From Candidatus Zymogenus saltonus (lineage in GTDB: Bacteria > Desulfobacterota > Zymogenia > Zymogenales > Zymogenaceae), in contig JAFGIX010000003.1 in the NCBI GenBank assembly GCA_016929395.1, positions 1-64,000 of the forward strand: a DNA stretch of 64,000 nucleotides. Direction: 5' to 3'. A program made the translations under genes and the position numbers. The notes beneath the pieces are model-generated. The model was not told where the DNA came from. It searched no databases and saw only the letters and a program-made list of their open reading frames with translations. Positions 9,901 to 17,539 of this stretch are shown here, piece after piece. Positions within the stretch are counted from its first letter, which is position 1. Each line of letters opens with the position of its first letter.

Positions 9901-10468
9901 ATACGAGTTCCTTAAGAGTCAGGAGTCGGACCTACTGGATTCTATCGATTCCCTGAACAAGACGATAAAGAAAATCGACAAGAAATCCAGGGAGAGATTT
10001 CTAAACACGTTCAACGAGATAAACGAAAAGTTCGGGGAGGTCTTTCCCCGTCTCGTCCCGGGGGGGAAGGCAAGAATAGTCCTGACCGATAAAGACGATC
10101 CCCTCGAAAGCGGGGTGGAGATTATGGCCCAGCCCCCGGATAAGAGGCTTTCAAGCATCACGCTCCTTTCGGGTGGGGAAAAGGCGCTTACCGCGATCGC
10201 CCTGATCTTCTCTATTTTCTTGATAAAACCGACTCCTTTCTGTATGATGGACGAGGTGGACGCCCCGCTGGACGATATAAATATCGAGAGGTTTATTGAT
10301 CTGTTGAAGGAGATATCTCTGACCTCTCAGGTAATCCTGATCACCCATAACAAGAAAACAATGGAGATGGCCGACACCCTCTACGGGATTACGATGGAAG
10401 ACCCGGGCGTTTCCAAGATGGTTTCGGTCAAGCTTACGGATCACGAGGGATTAAGTGTTGTATCTTGA
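6902..10468 (+). CDS. smc: Chromosome partition protein SMC
   Basis: The 1188-residue condensin ATPase that organises and segregates the chromosome. The N-terminal Walker A is GPNGSGKSN near residue 32. Two long coiled coils (about 170-500 and 680-1010) flank a hinge with glycine-rich turns (about 515-670). The C-terminal head has the ABC signature LSGGEKALTA and Walker B CMMDEVDAPLDD. Its length is normal for bacterial SMC. No scpA or scpB is in the window. The stop overlaps the start of the roadblock gene by 14 bp and ftsY follows, so the three form one translationally coupled unit. Confidence 0.97.
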   Translation: MKIKKLEILGFKSFIDKSTLTFPRGITAVVGPNGSGKSNIVDAIKWALGEQSVKSLRGKAMEDVIFNGSGDKKPLGMAEVTLTFTHADGIVPPNFSTYHEITVRRRIYRSGESEYFLNKAPCRLKDINGLFMGTGVGAKTYSIIAQGQIGSIISARPEERRVFVEEAAGITKYKAKKIEAIRKIESTRNNLLRIGDIIGEVKRQMDSLAQQAKRAEDYKELKENLKKSELMDAAKGYLRLTEEIEAEQKRLKGKEEEEAVAEARLLVVEGKIEEMKTSSMEVEEQFSQIQRSFFSNEAEIKTVEESIRHLKDRIESTRRRNESLDGERGELEGFITETSGRIEGLEGRIRSSREEAESLRSNLNEIEGRLSDVTAVVDDLAARGDELQKQRLFEASRISELRNGIDSTGRLIARFTGMIEERAGELNSLKAEITRLNDLVDGRSSERDRVEAEVKDCSGRLSDLDLKIEGLTKRESEVLREREEAGSKLARANSKLAILLEMEKNYEGLSEGVKGIMTGKGEGVIGIFSDFIETDEGHEKALEGYLGEAVSAVVVRGLEDARRQIDRLKSDGSGRAVFIPMENINGRGGGASLSGNGVLGRLRESVKVKGEGGMGNILSFFGDAHLVDTLESALRVWEEKKPDFSLVTLDGELVTPEGLIFGGSREGGFSVFKNRREREGLEKDVIGLERGLINIEENLNTTRDELSSAKADFKREEKGLSDLKMKSQTLKTELDASIKDRTRVEKAVTETEAAVRKESDEIERLKSEREESVKELESAGKREDGLKADDEALRSELQEKRKVMREVEEEETEAKLSLNKAIDLKEHLSESLEELKRQIERAERDRDNKARGISDGEAEIEDFTRKISESERELSEKIMASKELEDKLRDARAEVDGGLSREKELENERKKAQGELAKVREGLQQKRDEIRELAWELERLTANTKERYNEEIGETYMNYVSEKIDDVDLKEEIDRLKKRIDKFGEVNLLAISEYNSRMERYEFLKSQESDLLDSIDSLNKTIKKIDKKSRERFLNTFNEINEKFGEVFPRLVPGGKARIVLTDKDDPLESGVEIMAQPPDKRLSSITLLSGGEKALTAIALIFSIFLIKPTPFCMMDEVDAPLDDINIERFIDLLKEISLTSQVILITHNKKTMEMADTLYGITMEDPGVSKMVSVKLTDHEGLSVVS

Positions 10469-10811
10469 CGCAATAAAGAAGCTTGTTGAGAGAATCCCAG
10501 GGGCGACCGGATGTATAATGGTCGACAACAACGGGGAGGAGATAGTGGTCTATGCAAAGGACAACGAGTATCAGATGAAGCTTCTTGGAGCGCACATGGT
10601 CCCCATCCACAAACGCCTCGAGGCCATATCTCAAAGGATCGATTCCGGGGACTACAGCGAGATAGTCGTAAGAACCGATAACTTCTACATCATAACCTCC
10701 CCAATCCAAAAAGAGAACTATCTCATTCTGAGACTTGCGCCCACCCCAAGCATAACCCCTTCCATAATGAATCTCAAGGAGGCCATAAGGGATATTATCG
10801 AGGAAGACTGA
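10455..10811 (+). CDS. Roadblock/LC7-like small protein
   Basis: A 118-residue protein with the alternating helix/strand plan of the roadblock/LC7 superfamily (MglB-like): an N-terminal amphipathic helix, GATGCIMVDNNGEEIVVYA as the first two strands, a long helix around residues 40-55 (HMVPIHKRLEAISQRI), then SEIVVRTDNFYIITSPI and ENYLILRLAP as further strands and a C-terminal helix. Such proteins usually scaffold or activate small Ras-like GTPases. The GTG start lies inside the end of smc and the stop shares a base with the ftsY start (TGATG), so its dosage is tied to both. No Ras-like partner gene is present. Family call by fold pattern; role unknown. Confidence 0.65.
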   Translation: MLYLDAIKKLVERIPGATGCIMVDNNGEEIVVYAKDNEYQMKLLGAHMVPIHKRLEAISQRIDSGDYSEIVVRTDNFYIITSPIQKENYLILRLAPTPSITPSIMNLKEAIRDIIEED

Positions 10812-11734
10812 TGTCTAAAGGTAGCTTTGTCTCCCGTCTTGCCAAGGGTTTGAGCGGTACGCGAAAGAGATTTGCCGAGGGCGTGGACCTGTTGACCGCG
10901 GAGCACGAAAAGTTAAGCGACGATACTTTTGACAAGATCGAGGAGATCCTTCTGACGTCTGACATCGGAGTGAAGCTTACGGAGACCATCATCGATGATA
11001 TATCCGGATGGGCCAAAAAAAACAAACCCACCAAATCGGGACTTATCGAAGAGCTTAACAGTCTGCTCCTCTTAATCCTTGACGGATCCGAAGGGGAATT
11101 GATCGAAAGCGCAAAACCGCCCACGGTCGTCCTTGTTGTGGGGGTAAACGGGACGGGCAAGACCACCACCATCGCAAAAATAGCGAACCGGCTGTTGTCC
11201 GAGGGGAAAAGCGTCCTTCTGGCCGCAGGGGACACCTTCCGCGATGCCGCCATAGAGCAGTTGATCCTGTGGGGAGAGAAGGTGGGCGTTCAGGTCATAT
11301 CGCAGGATCGCGGCTCGGATCCCGCGTCTGTTGCCTTCGATGCCCTCGAGAGGGCAAAGGCGAAGGAAGTCGACTATATCTTCGTGGACACGGCCGGAAG
11401 GCTTCACACGAAATACAATCTGATGGAGGAGCTCAAGAAGATAAAGAGGGTCCTCCAAAAGGGAGTGCCGGACGCCCCCCACGAGACACTCTTGGTCTTG
11501 GACGCATCCATCGGGCAAAACAACATCGTCCAGGCAAGGAAGTTCTCGGAGGAAATCGGGATTACCGGAATAGCGCTGACGAAGCTTGACGGGACCGCCA
11601 AGGGGGGGGCGATCTTTCCCCTCTTCGATGAGCTCAAGATACCCATTAAGTACGTGGGTGTCGGAGAGGGGGTGGATGACCTGGATCGATTCGAGCCGGA
11701 CAAATTTGTCGCCGCGCTTCTGAGCGAAGATTAG
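10811..11734 (+). CDS. ftsY: Signal recognition particle receptor FtsY
   Basis: GTPase that docks SRP-ribosome complexes at the inner membrane. The 307 residues comprise the N and G domains only: GVNGTGKTTT is the P-loop (about 114-123), then DTFRDAA, DTAGR (about 195) and TKLDGTAKGG. The acidic A domain of E. coli FtsY is missing, as in many bacteria. The DASIGQN stretch differs slightly from the usual DATTGQN. It is translationally coupled to the preceding roadblock gene. Confidence 0.96.
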   Translation: MSKGSFVSRLAKGLSGTRKRFAEGVDLLTAEHEKLSDDTFDKIEEILLTSDIGVKLTETIIDDISGWAKKNKPTKSGLIEELNSLLLLILDGSEGELIESAKPPTVVLVVGVNGTGKTTTIAKIANRLLSEGKSVLLAAGDTFRDAAIEQLILWGEKVGVQVISQDRGSDPASVAFDALERAKAKEVDYIFVDTAGRLHTKYNLMEELKKIKRVLQKGVPDAPHETLLVLDASIGQNNIVQARKFSEEIGITGIALTKLDGTAKGGAIFPLFDELKIPIKYVGVGEGVDDLDRFEPDKFVAALLSED

Positions 11735-11798
11735 CGGAGGGAGGGAAACGGTTTTATATATACAAGAAACTTAATAATAGCATAATTTTATAAATTTC

Positions 11799-11827
11799 TT
11801 GACTTTTTTTTCAATAAAATAGATAAT
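11799..11827 (+). promoter_or_regulatory. Sigma70-type promoter for zapB
   Basis: -35 TTGACT (11799-11804), 17-bp spacer, -10 GATAAT (11822-11827). Its position argues that zapB starts at 11884 and not at the in-frame TTG at 11827, which lies on the -10 itself. Confidence 0.6.
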
Positions 11828-11883
11828 TGGGGTGCGTGGGGTTTCAAATTTACAAGATTGAGTCCCAAGAGAAGCAAGAAATA

Positions 11884-12102
11884 ATGGATTTCGATAGATT
11901 TAAGGTTTTAGAAGAGAAGATAGATTTACTTGTAAAAAAATGTTCTGAGTTGAAGGATGATAATCTTAGGCTCAGCCAAACGTTAGCTCAAAAAGATCTG
12001 GAGGTTAGAGAGCTTCGAAAGGAGATTGATAGGATAACATCGGGAAGGGAGGAGGCCGATTCAAGGATTGAAGACCTTTTGAAGAAGATGGAGATTTTAT
12101 AG
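11884..12102 (+). CDS. zapB: Short coiled-coil protein, ZapB-like cell division factor
   Basis: A 72-residue, almost entirely helical protein with heptad spacing (LEEKIDLLVKKCSELKDD, then LRLSQTLAQKDLEVRELR), the plan of ZapB, which bundles with ZapA at the FtsZ ring. In related bacteria zapB and zapA sit just before the 6S RNA / cyclo-ligase / rny block, which is the arrangement here except that no zapA follows. The start at 11884 is chosen because the longer in-frame start overlaps the promoter. The identity rests on size, coiled coil and context. Confidence 0.6.
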   Translation: MDFDRFKVLEEKIDLLVKKCSELKDDNLRLSQTLAQKDLEVRELRKEIDRITSGREEADSRIEDLLKKMEIL

Positions 12103-12689
12103 TGGCGGAAGGGGTGTAGCGGGGAGGGGGTAATTGGGGGGAGATGAAGGAGGAGGGTGAGGGAGGAGGTAGGTCTAAGGGGATAAGCGGTCTGGTGGCT
12201 TTAGGCTGGGGGGGTAGGCATTGTGCGAATTTGAAAATTACCTTATGGGCTTTAGGGGATGGAGGGTTTTTCGGTCAATTTTTTTGCGCAATGCCGGCAG
12301 ATATAAAGGGTGTAAAGTGAATGTGGGATGTATAACGTGAAAGATAGGGAAAGCGCTCCGAAAATTCCTCGTGTTTCAAGGAGCGTTAGTAAGAAAAAAT
12401 GAGGGAGAAGAGCCCTTAATATCATATAAGCTGTCCTCCCCAATCCAAGGAGTTATCTCAAGGTTGAAATAACTGCGAAGAGCGAAGATCAACAGCGGCC
12501 TCAAAAGGCCGCATCCCCTCGATGTGAAGATAGAAATATCCTCCGCTTCCCTTCCTTATTCTTTTTAGGCTCGTTTTTAAAACAAAAACCTTGTTTGATC
12601 CCTTGAATAATTTTATAGGGACCGTTTAGCTAATTTTCATGCCCCCTGCGATGTACGTGATGGAGGAGTTAATTTTGAGCCAACGCTAA
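12103..12689. other. Gene-free stretch with two inverted repeats
   Basis: About 590 bp without a credible gene; zapA, expected here, is not found in any frame. Two symmetric elements are visible: AGTTATCTCAA/TTGAAATAACT (12451-12474, one mismatch, 2-bp centre) and a perfect 7-bp hairpin GCGGCCT-CAAA-AGGCCGC (12495-12512) with no T run. They may be parts of a 6S upstream control region, of another small RNA, or of a REP-like element. Confidence 0.4.
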
Positions 12690-12825
12690 AAAACAGGGAG
12701 CCGTCCCTTGCCGCGGTGTGTATGCCTTCCTATTAGGTGGGAAACCTTAAGCGGCAATATGGCGCCCACCTGCGATATGCAGGTTCAAATGAGACCAACA
12801 CACGGCACCCGGCGGGGGGCATGAT
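12690..12825 (+). ncRNA. ssrS: 6S RNA
   Basis: Small RNA that binds sigma70 RNA polymerase by mimicking an open promoter. The sequence shows the conserved 5' arm TTGCCGCGGTGTGT (12709-12722) pairing with the 3' arm ACACACGGCA near 12799-12808, with TGCC/GGCA and GTGTGT/ACACAC helices around an internal GCG bulge. The bubble side has GGGAAACCTTAAGCGGC, and the downstream hairpin CACCTGC...GCAGGTTCAAA resembles the one in E. coli 6S. Position immediately before a 5-formyltetrahydrofolate cyclo-ligase gene is the classical ssrS location. Ends are estimated within about 10 nt. Confidence 0.82.
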
Positions 12826-13417
12826 CCAGAAAGTAGATTTAAAAAATTTGGATAAAGCAGATCTGAGGATTTCTATCCTTAAAGAGAGGGAGTGTTTAGA
12901 TAATAGGGAGGTTGCTCGAAAAAGCGAGATAATTTGCAGGAAACTGATAGAAACCCCGTTTTTCGAGGACGCCGTATATTTGGGGCTCTACTCCCCCGTA
13001 AGAAACGAGGTAAAAACTGATAATATCTTTGATTTTGCAAAAGGCCTGGGAAAAAGGGTGGGATTCCCGATAACTTCGAAGTCTATCGGGAGGCTCCTCT
13101 TCTTTGAGGTCGAAGCCTTGGAGGAGCTTTCCGTAGGCACATTTGGCATAAATGAGCCGCCCTCTTTGAAAAAAAGTTTTATCTCCCTCGATAAAATTGA
13201 CCTTCTGATAATCCCCGGAGTCGTATTTGATGAGAGGGGCCATCGGGTGGGATACGGGGGAGGCTATTACGACAGGCTGACCGGAGAAAACGATTTAAGA
13301 GCAGTGAAGGCGGCGCTTGCATTTGATATGCAGATTGTAGAAAACCTCCCGGCCGAGCCTCACGATAAAAAAGTGGACTATATTATCACCGAAAGTCGGA
13401 TGATAAAATGTTTATAA
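12821..13417 (+). CDS. ygfA: 5-formyltetrahydrofolate cyclo-ligase
   Basis: Converts 5-formyl-THF to 5,10-methenyl-THF with ATP, returning stored folate to the one-carbon pool. The 198-residue protein carries the family block LLIIPGVVFDERGHRVGYGGGYYDR at about 122-146, and NEPP before it, at normal length. The frame is open farther upstream, but that part lies inside 6S RNA, so the ATG at 12821 is preferred. Its only ribosome-binding-like sequence is GGCGGGGGG, which is also the 3' strand of the 6S closing stem. RNase Y follows with a 32-bp gap. Confidence 0.92.
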   Translation: MIQKVDLKNLDKADLRISILKERECLDNREVARKSEIICRKLIETPFFEDAVYLGLYSPVRNEVKTDNIFDFAKGLGKRVGFPITSKSIGRLLFFEVEALEELSVGTFGINEPPSLKKSFISLDKIDLLIIPGVVFDERGHRVGYGGGYYDRLTGENDLRAVKAALAFDMQIVENLPAEPHDKKVDYIITESRMIKCL

Positions 13418-13449
13418 AAAGCAGCCTTACAAAAGGAGGTGTGTAAACC

Positions 13450-15009
13450 TTGTCAGCAGAAATTATACTTGCGGTGAGTTCTGGATTGGTCATGGGAGTG
13501 CTTATAGGCTTCTGGCTGAAGAGGATTCTATCGAATAAGAGGATCGAATCCGCGGAAGATACCGCCGCAAAGATCATTGATGAAGCTCACCGTAGTGCGG
13601 ATTCAATAAAGAAGGAGGCCTCACTATCGGCAAAGGACACGCTTTACCAGATGAAGCATGACTTTGAGATGGAGACGAAGGAGAAGAGAAATAACCTGAG
13701 CTCCATGGAGAGGAGACTGGTCTCGAAGGAAGAAAATATCGACAGGAAGATAGAGCAGCTGGATAAAAAAGAGGTGGAGCTTTCAAAGAGGGATAGGAGT
13801 CTCTCTCTTCAGATAAAAACTGCCGAGGAGAAAGAAAAGGAATTAGAGGAACTCGTCGAGAAACAGAAAAAAACCCTCGAGGATATAAGCGGCATTACCA
13901 GAGAGGCCGCAAAGCAGGAACTGGTCAAGCTTATAGAGGACGACGCAAAACACGAAGCGGCAAAAAGCCTCAGGAAGATAGAGGAGGAGCTGAGTGAAAA
14001 CGCCGACAAAAAGTCGGTCGAGATAATGTCTACCGCCATACAGCGCTATGCGGGGGAATTTGTAACCGAAAGGACGGTGTCGATCGTAACGCTACCCAAC
14101 GAAGAGATGAAGGGCAGAATCATCGGGAGGGAGGGGAGGAACATACGCGCCATAGAGGCGGCCACCGGCGTAGACCTCGTTATCGACGATACACCGGAGG
14201 CGGTTATCCTGTCTTCCCACAATCCCGTTCGCAGGGAAATTGCCAGGATCTCCCTTGAAAAGCTCATCACGGACGGCCGCATCCATCCGGCCAGGATAGA
14301 GGAGATCGTAAAGAAGGTGACGGAGGAACTGGAGACCAAGATAAGGGAGGCCGGAGAACAGGCCTGTTTCGATCTTGGACTTCACGGCCTCCATCCCGAG
14401 CTGGTCAAGCTTATAGGCAGGCTCAAGTACAGGACCAGCTTCGCCCAGAACGTCTATCAACATTCCCTCGAGGTCGCCTTTATAATGGGTGTTATGGCGG
14501 CGGAATTGAAGCTCAATATCAGACAGGCCAAGAGGGCGGGACTGCTCCACGACATCGGAAAGGCGGTGGATCATGAGGTGGAGGGCCCCCATGCCGTCAT
14601 CGGGGCGGACCTGGCAAGGCGTTACGGCGAATCCCACCGGATAGTGCACTCCATCGCGGCGCACCATAACGACGAGAAGCCGGAGACTCCGTTGGCGGTC
14701 CTCGTGCAGGCCGCGGACACGCTCTCGGCGGCGAGGCCCGGGGCCAGAAAGGAGATGCTGGAGACGTACGTGAGACGCTTGAACGATCTGGAGAAGATCG
14801 CAAAGTCGTTTAACGGAATATCGAAGTCCTACGCGATTCAGGCGGGAAGGGAGCTTCGCATTATAGTGACCAGCGATCAGGTGACGGACGAGGATTCACT
14901 GATAATGTCAAGGGACATCGCCAAGAAGATCGAAGAGGAGCTCACCTATCCGGGCCAGATCAAGGTAACCGTGATAAGAGAGACCAGAGCCGTAGAATAT
15001 GCAAGATAA
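13450..15009 (+). CDS. rny: Ribonuclease Y
   Basis: Membrane-anchored endoribonuclease that starts mRNA decay. The 519 residues show an N-terminal membrane helix (about 4-24), a long charged coiled coil (about 35-200), a KH RNA-binding domain with GRIIGREGRNIRAIE (about 220), and an HD hydrolase domain with HDIGKAVDHE (about 361) and the metal histidines around it. TTG start with a near-perfect ribosome binding site AAAGGAGGT. A hairpin terminator follows at 15021-15059, before the phosphoesterase gene. Confidence 0.96.
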   Translation: MSAEIILAVSSGLVMGVLIGFWLKRILSNKRIESAEDTAAKIIDEAHRSADSIKKEASLSAKDTLYQMKHDFEMETKEKRNNLSSMERRLVSKEENIDRKIEQLDKKEVELSKRDRSLSLQIKTAEEKEKELEELVEKQKKTLEDISGITREAAKQELVKLIEDDAKHEAAKSLRKIEEELSENADKKSVEIMSTAIQRYAGEFVTERTVSIVTLPNEEMKGRIIGREGRNIRAIEAATGVDLVIDDTPEAVILSSHNPVRREIARISLEKLITDGRIHPARIEEIVKKVTEELETKIREAGEQACFDLGLHGLHPELVKLIGRLKYRTSFAQNVYQHSLEVAFIMGVMAAELKLNIRQAKRAGLLHDIGKAVDHEVEGPHAVIGADLARRYGESHRIVHSIAAHHNDEKPETPLAVLVQAADTLSAARPGARKEMLETYVRRLNDLEKIAKSFNGISKSYAIQAGRELRIIVTSDQVTDEDSLIMSRDIAKKIEEELTYPGQIKVTVIRETRAVEYAR

Positions 15010-15020
15010 CAATATTTAGG

Positions 15021-15059
15021 GCCCCTTCTCGAAATTATCTTGAGGGAAGGGGCATTTTT
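15021..15059 (+). terminator. Terminator-like hairpin after rny
   Basis: GCCCCTT (15021-15027) pairs with AAGGGGC (15047-15053), extended inward by CTC/GAG, and a T run follows at 15055-15059. It lies 21 nt before the next start codon, so it may only partly reduce readthrough into the downstream genes. Confidence 0.65.
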
Positions 15060-15079
15060 ATCTATGTTTAAAAGCGACT

Positions 15080-15913
15080 ATGTTTAAAAACGGTGGGAAA
15101 GAAACCGCTTTAAAAGTAATCTTTTTCGGGGACATTATCGGGAAGCCCGGGAGGAGGGGGCTGAAGTCCACTATTGTTGGGCTTTTGGAGAAGTACGGCT
15201 GTGACCTCGTTATCGCGAATTGCGAGAACGCCGCCGGCGGGTTCGGGCTGACCGTGGATACCGCCGAGGAGCTCTTTGATGCCGGGGTCGATGTCCTGAC
15301 CAGCGGAAATCATATCTGGGACAAGCGGGAGATATTTGACTACATTGAGAGAAACCCGAAACTCCTGAGGCCAGATAACTATCCGAAATCCACCCCGGGC
15401 AGTGGATATATAAATATAAATACGAGGGGCGGGACGGAAGTTTGTGTAATGAATCTCGTGGGAAGGATTTATATGGGATATTTTGACGACCCCTTTTCGA
15501 GGGCGGAGGAGATTCTTTCGGATGTCAAAACGCCGATTACCATCCTCGATTTTCACGGCGAGGACACCAGGGAGAAGGTATCCCTGGCCCATTTCCTGGA
15601 TGGGAGGATAAGCGCGGTAATAGGCACCCACACCCACATCCAGACGGCGGACGAGCGCATCCTCCCCGGCGGCACGGCTTATATAACGGATGCCGGGATG
15701 ACGGGCCCGAGGGACTCCGTTATAGGAGTCAAGAAAGAGCGGGCGTTGGCCCGTTTTCTTACGTCCATTCCCCAGAGGTTCGAGACGGCCAAGGGAGGAG
15801 TCGAGGCCCAGGGGGTTGTGGTGGAGATAGACAAAAAAAGCGGGAAGAGCTTAAATATTGAAAGATTCAGTGAAAAATATCCAAAGAAGGAGAGCGATGA
15901 ACTACAATCTTAA
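15080..15913 (+). CDS. YmdB-type metallophosphoesterase
   Basis: A 277-residue calcineurin-like phosphoesterase of the TIGR00282/YmdB family, members of which hydrolyse cyclic nucleotides. The metal ligands lie in [11 protein letters not shown] (about 14-24), ANCENAAGG (about 45-53), TSGNHIWD (about 73-80) and [13 protein letters not shown] (about 176-188). In several phyla this gene follows rny, as it does here, suggesting a link to RNA turnover. The next gene, tyrS, starts inside its last 17 bases. Confidence 0.88.
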   Translation: MFKNGGKETALKVIFFGDIIGKPGRRGLKSTIVGLLEKYGCDLVIANCENAAGGFGLTVDTAEELFDAGVDVLTSGNHIWDKREIFDYIERNPKLLRPDNYPKSTPGSGYININTRGGTEVCVMNLVGRIYMGYFDDPFSRAEEILSDVKTPITILDFHGEDTREKVSLAHFLDGRISAVIGTHTHIQTADERILPGGTAYITDAGMTGPRDSVIGVKKERALARFLTSIPQRFETAKGGVEAQGVVVEIDKKSGKSLNIERFSEKYPKKESDELQS

Positions 15914-17141
15914 TGAACAGATGGACTTGATACTGAGAGGGACGGTCGAGATTATCTCGGAAGAGGAGATGGAAAAGAAGGTAACGGGAGCCATTAAGAG
16001 CAAGAAGCCCCTGATTGTCAAGGCGGGGTTCGACCCCACTGCGCCTGACCTCCACCTCGGGCACACGGTCCTGATCCAGAAGCTGAAACACTTCCAGGAG
16101 CTCGGGCACACGGCCGTGTTTCTCATCGGCGACTTCACCGGCATGATAGGAGACCCCTCCGGCAGATCAGACACCAGGGAGCAGCTTACCCGGGAGGTGC
16201 TTTTGAAGAACGCCGAGACCTACAAGGAGCAGGTTTTCAAGATACTCGACGAGAAAAAGACGGTCATCGAGTTCAACTCCAACTGGATGCGCAAGATGAG
16301 CGCGGAGGGGCTTATCGAGCTTGCGGCCCAGCAGACCGTTGCGAGGATGCTCGAGCGGGAGGACTTCAATAACCGCTTCAAGAGCAACAAGCCCATATCT
16401 ATTCACGAGTTTCTATATCCCCTCGTTCAGGGGTACGACTCCGTGGCGCTGAAGGCCGACGTGGAGCTGGGCGGCACCGATCAGATATTCAACCTCTTCG
16501 TCGGGCGTGACCTCCAGAGGCATTTCGGCCAAGAGCCGCAGGTTGTCATAACGGTTCCCATCCTCGTGGGCACGGACGGCGTCAAGAAGATGGGAAAGTC
16601 AAACGATAACTACATCGGTATTACGGAGCCGGCAAAGGAGATATTCGGAAAGGTGATGAGCCTTTCCGATGAGCTTATGCTGGAATATTATGAGCTCCTT
16701 TCGGATATTACCACGGCCGAATTCAGGGCTATGAAAGAGGAGATGAAAAAGGGCACGAAAAATCCGAAGGAGGCAAAGGAGGCGCTCGCCCTGGAGCTGG
16801 CGGCCCGTTTCTGGGGAAAGGAGGAGGCGGACAACGCCCTCGAGGAGTTCGGCAGGGTCTTCGCCAAGGGGGAGGTCCCCACGGATGTTCCCGAGGGGGA
16901 GTGTGTAATCGAGAAGATGGCTGAAAAAAAAGCCGTGGCTCAAGACGGCCTTTGGATTCCAAGGGTGCTGACGGACCTCAAACTTACGACCTCCACCACC
17001 AAGGCGAAGCAGATGATAAAAGACGGGGCGGTCAGCATGGACGGTGAGAAGCTCGAAGGGGAGAATAGGGATATAAAACCGGGGGAGACCCACCTCTTCA
17101 AGGTCGGCAGGCTGAAGTTTATGAGAATCTCCTTTCTTTAG
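15897..17141 (+). CDS. tyrS: Tyrosyl-tRNA synthetase
   Basis: Class I aminoacyl-tRNA synthetase charging tRNA-Tyr. From the ATG at 15897 the protein has 414 residues. The HIGH-like motif is HLGH (in [10 protein letters not shown]), the KMSKS-like loop is KKMGKSNDN, and a C-terminal S4-like RNA-binding domain is present ([19 protein letters not shown]). AAGGAG a few bases upstream supports this start over the longer one at 15858. It overlaps the preceding gene by 17 bp and ends before a clear terminator. The fold variant resembles the TyrZ branch rather than E. coli TyrS. Confidence 0.96.
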   Translation: MNYNLNEQMDLILRGTVEIISEEEMEKKVTGAIKSKKPLIVKAGFDPTAPDLHLGHTVLIQKLKHFQELGHTAVFLIGDFTGMIGDPSGRSDTREQLTREVLLKNAETYKEQVFKILDEKKTVIEFNSNWMRKMSAEGLIELAAQQTVARMLEREDFNNRFKSNKPISIHEFLYPLVQGYDSVALKADVELGGTDQIFNLFVGRDLQRHFGQEPQVVITVPILVGTDGVKKMGKSNDNYIGITEPAKEIFGKVMSLSDELMLEYYELLSDITTAEFRAMKEEMKKGTKNPKEAKEALALELAARFWGKEEADNALEEFGRVFAKGEVPTDVPEGECVIEKMAEKKAVAQDGLWIPRVLTDLKLTTSTTKAKQMIKDGAVSMDGEKLEGENRDIKPGETHLFKVGRLKFMRISFL

Positions 17142-17190
17142 CGGGGATTCCCGTAAATATCACGAACGCTTTAAATATGTAAAAAGTTTT

Positions 17191-17225
17191 GCCCGTCTAC
17201 AATTTTTTGTTGACGGGTTTCTTAT
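17191..17225 (+). terminator. Rho-independent terminator after tyrS
   Basis: CCCGTC (17192-17197) pairs with GACGGG (17212-17217), followed by TTTCTTATT. It closes the zapB/6S-to-tyrS block. Confidence 0.75.
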
Positions 17226-17280
17226 TCTCAAATAGAATTTAGTAAAGGGGATAAGAGATCACCGTTTGGAAGGAATCTAA

Positions 17281-17485
17281 TATGCAATCCCCGTTAAATC
17301 GGGAATGACAGAATAAAGGGTACCGATCAAGTTGGGAATGACAATTAGGATTCCATGTCAAGCTGGGAATTACGGCGCATGACATTTTCGAGTAAACCGA
17401 AATTCTGTAGTGCTTGTCATTCCCGTGAAAACGGGAATCCAGGGGGCATGATCTGTGCATCGGGCGGGATTGACAGAATAGAAGA
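17281..17485. repeat. Cluster of degenerate GGGAATGACA-type repeats
   Basis: Within the 398-bp gap between tyrS and the carbonic anhydrase gene, the unit CGGGAATGACAG appears at about 17299-17311, TGGGAATGACAAT at about 17333-17345 and TGGGAATTACGG at about 17364-17375. An inverted copy forms a hairpin at about 17414-17440 (TCATTCCCGTGAAAACGGGAATC), and a weaker copy lies near 17465-17478. This is a dispersed intergenic element of the kind found in many environmental bacterial genomes. A minus-strand reading frame across it is a by-product. Confidence 0.7.
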
Positions 17486-17539
17486 TTTCCAATTCCGTTA
17501 GAAATTATAGAATGAAAACCTTATCGCAAGAGAGGGCCC

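Noticed and set aside
12252-12443. 63-codon minus-strand frame in the zapB-6S gap
   Set aside because: No ribosome binding site, no partner and hydrophobic low-complexity sequence. It is on the opposite strand from its neighbours.
17239-17460. 73-codon minus-strand frame (FHGNDKHYR..., CHSRFNG)
   Set aside because: It is a translation of the GGGAATGACA repeats, a known source of false genes.
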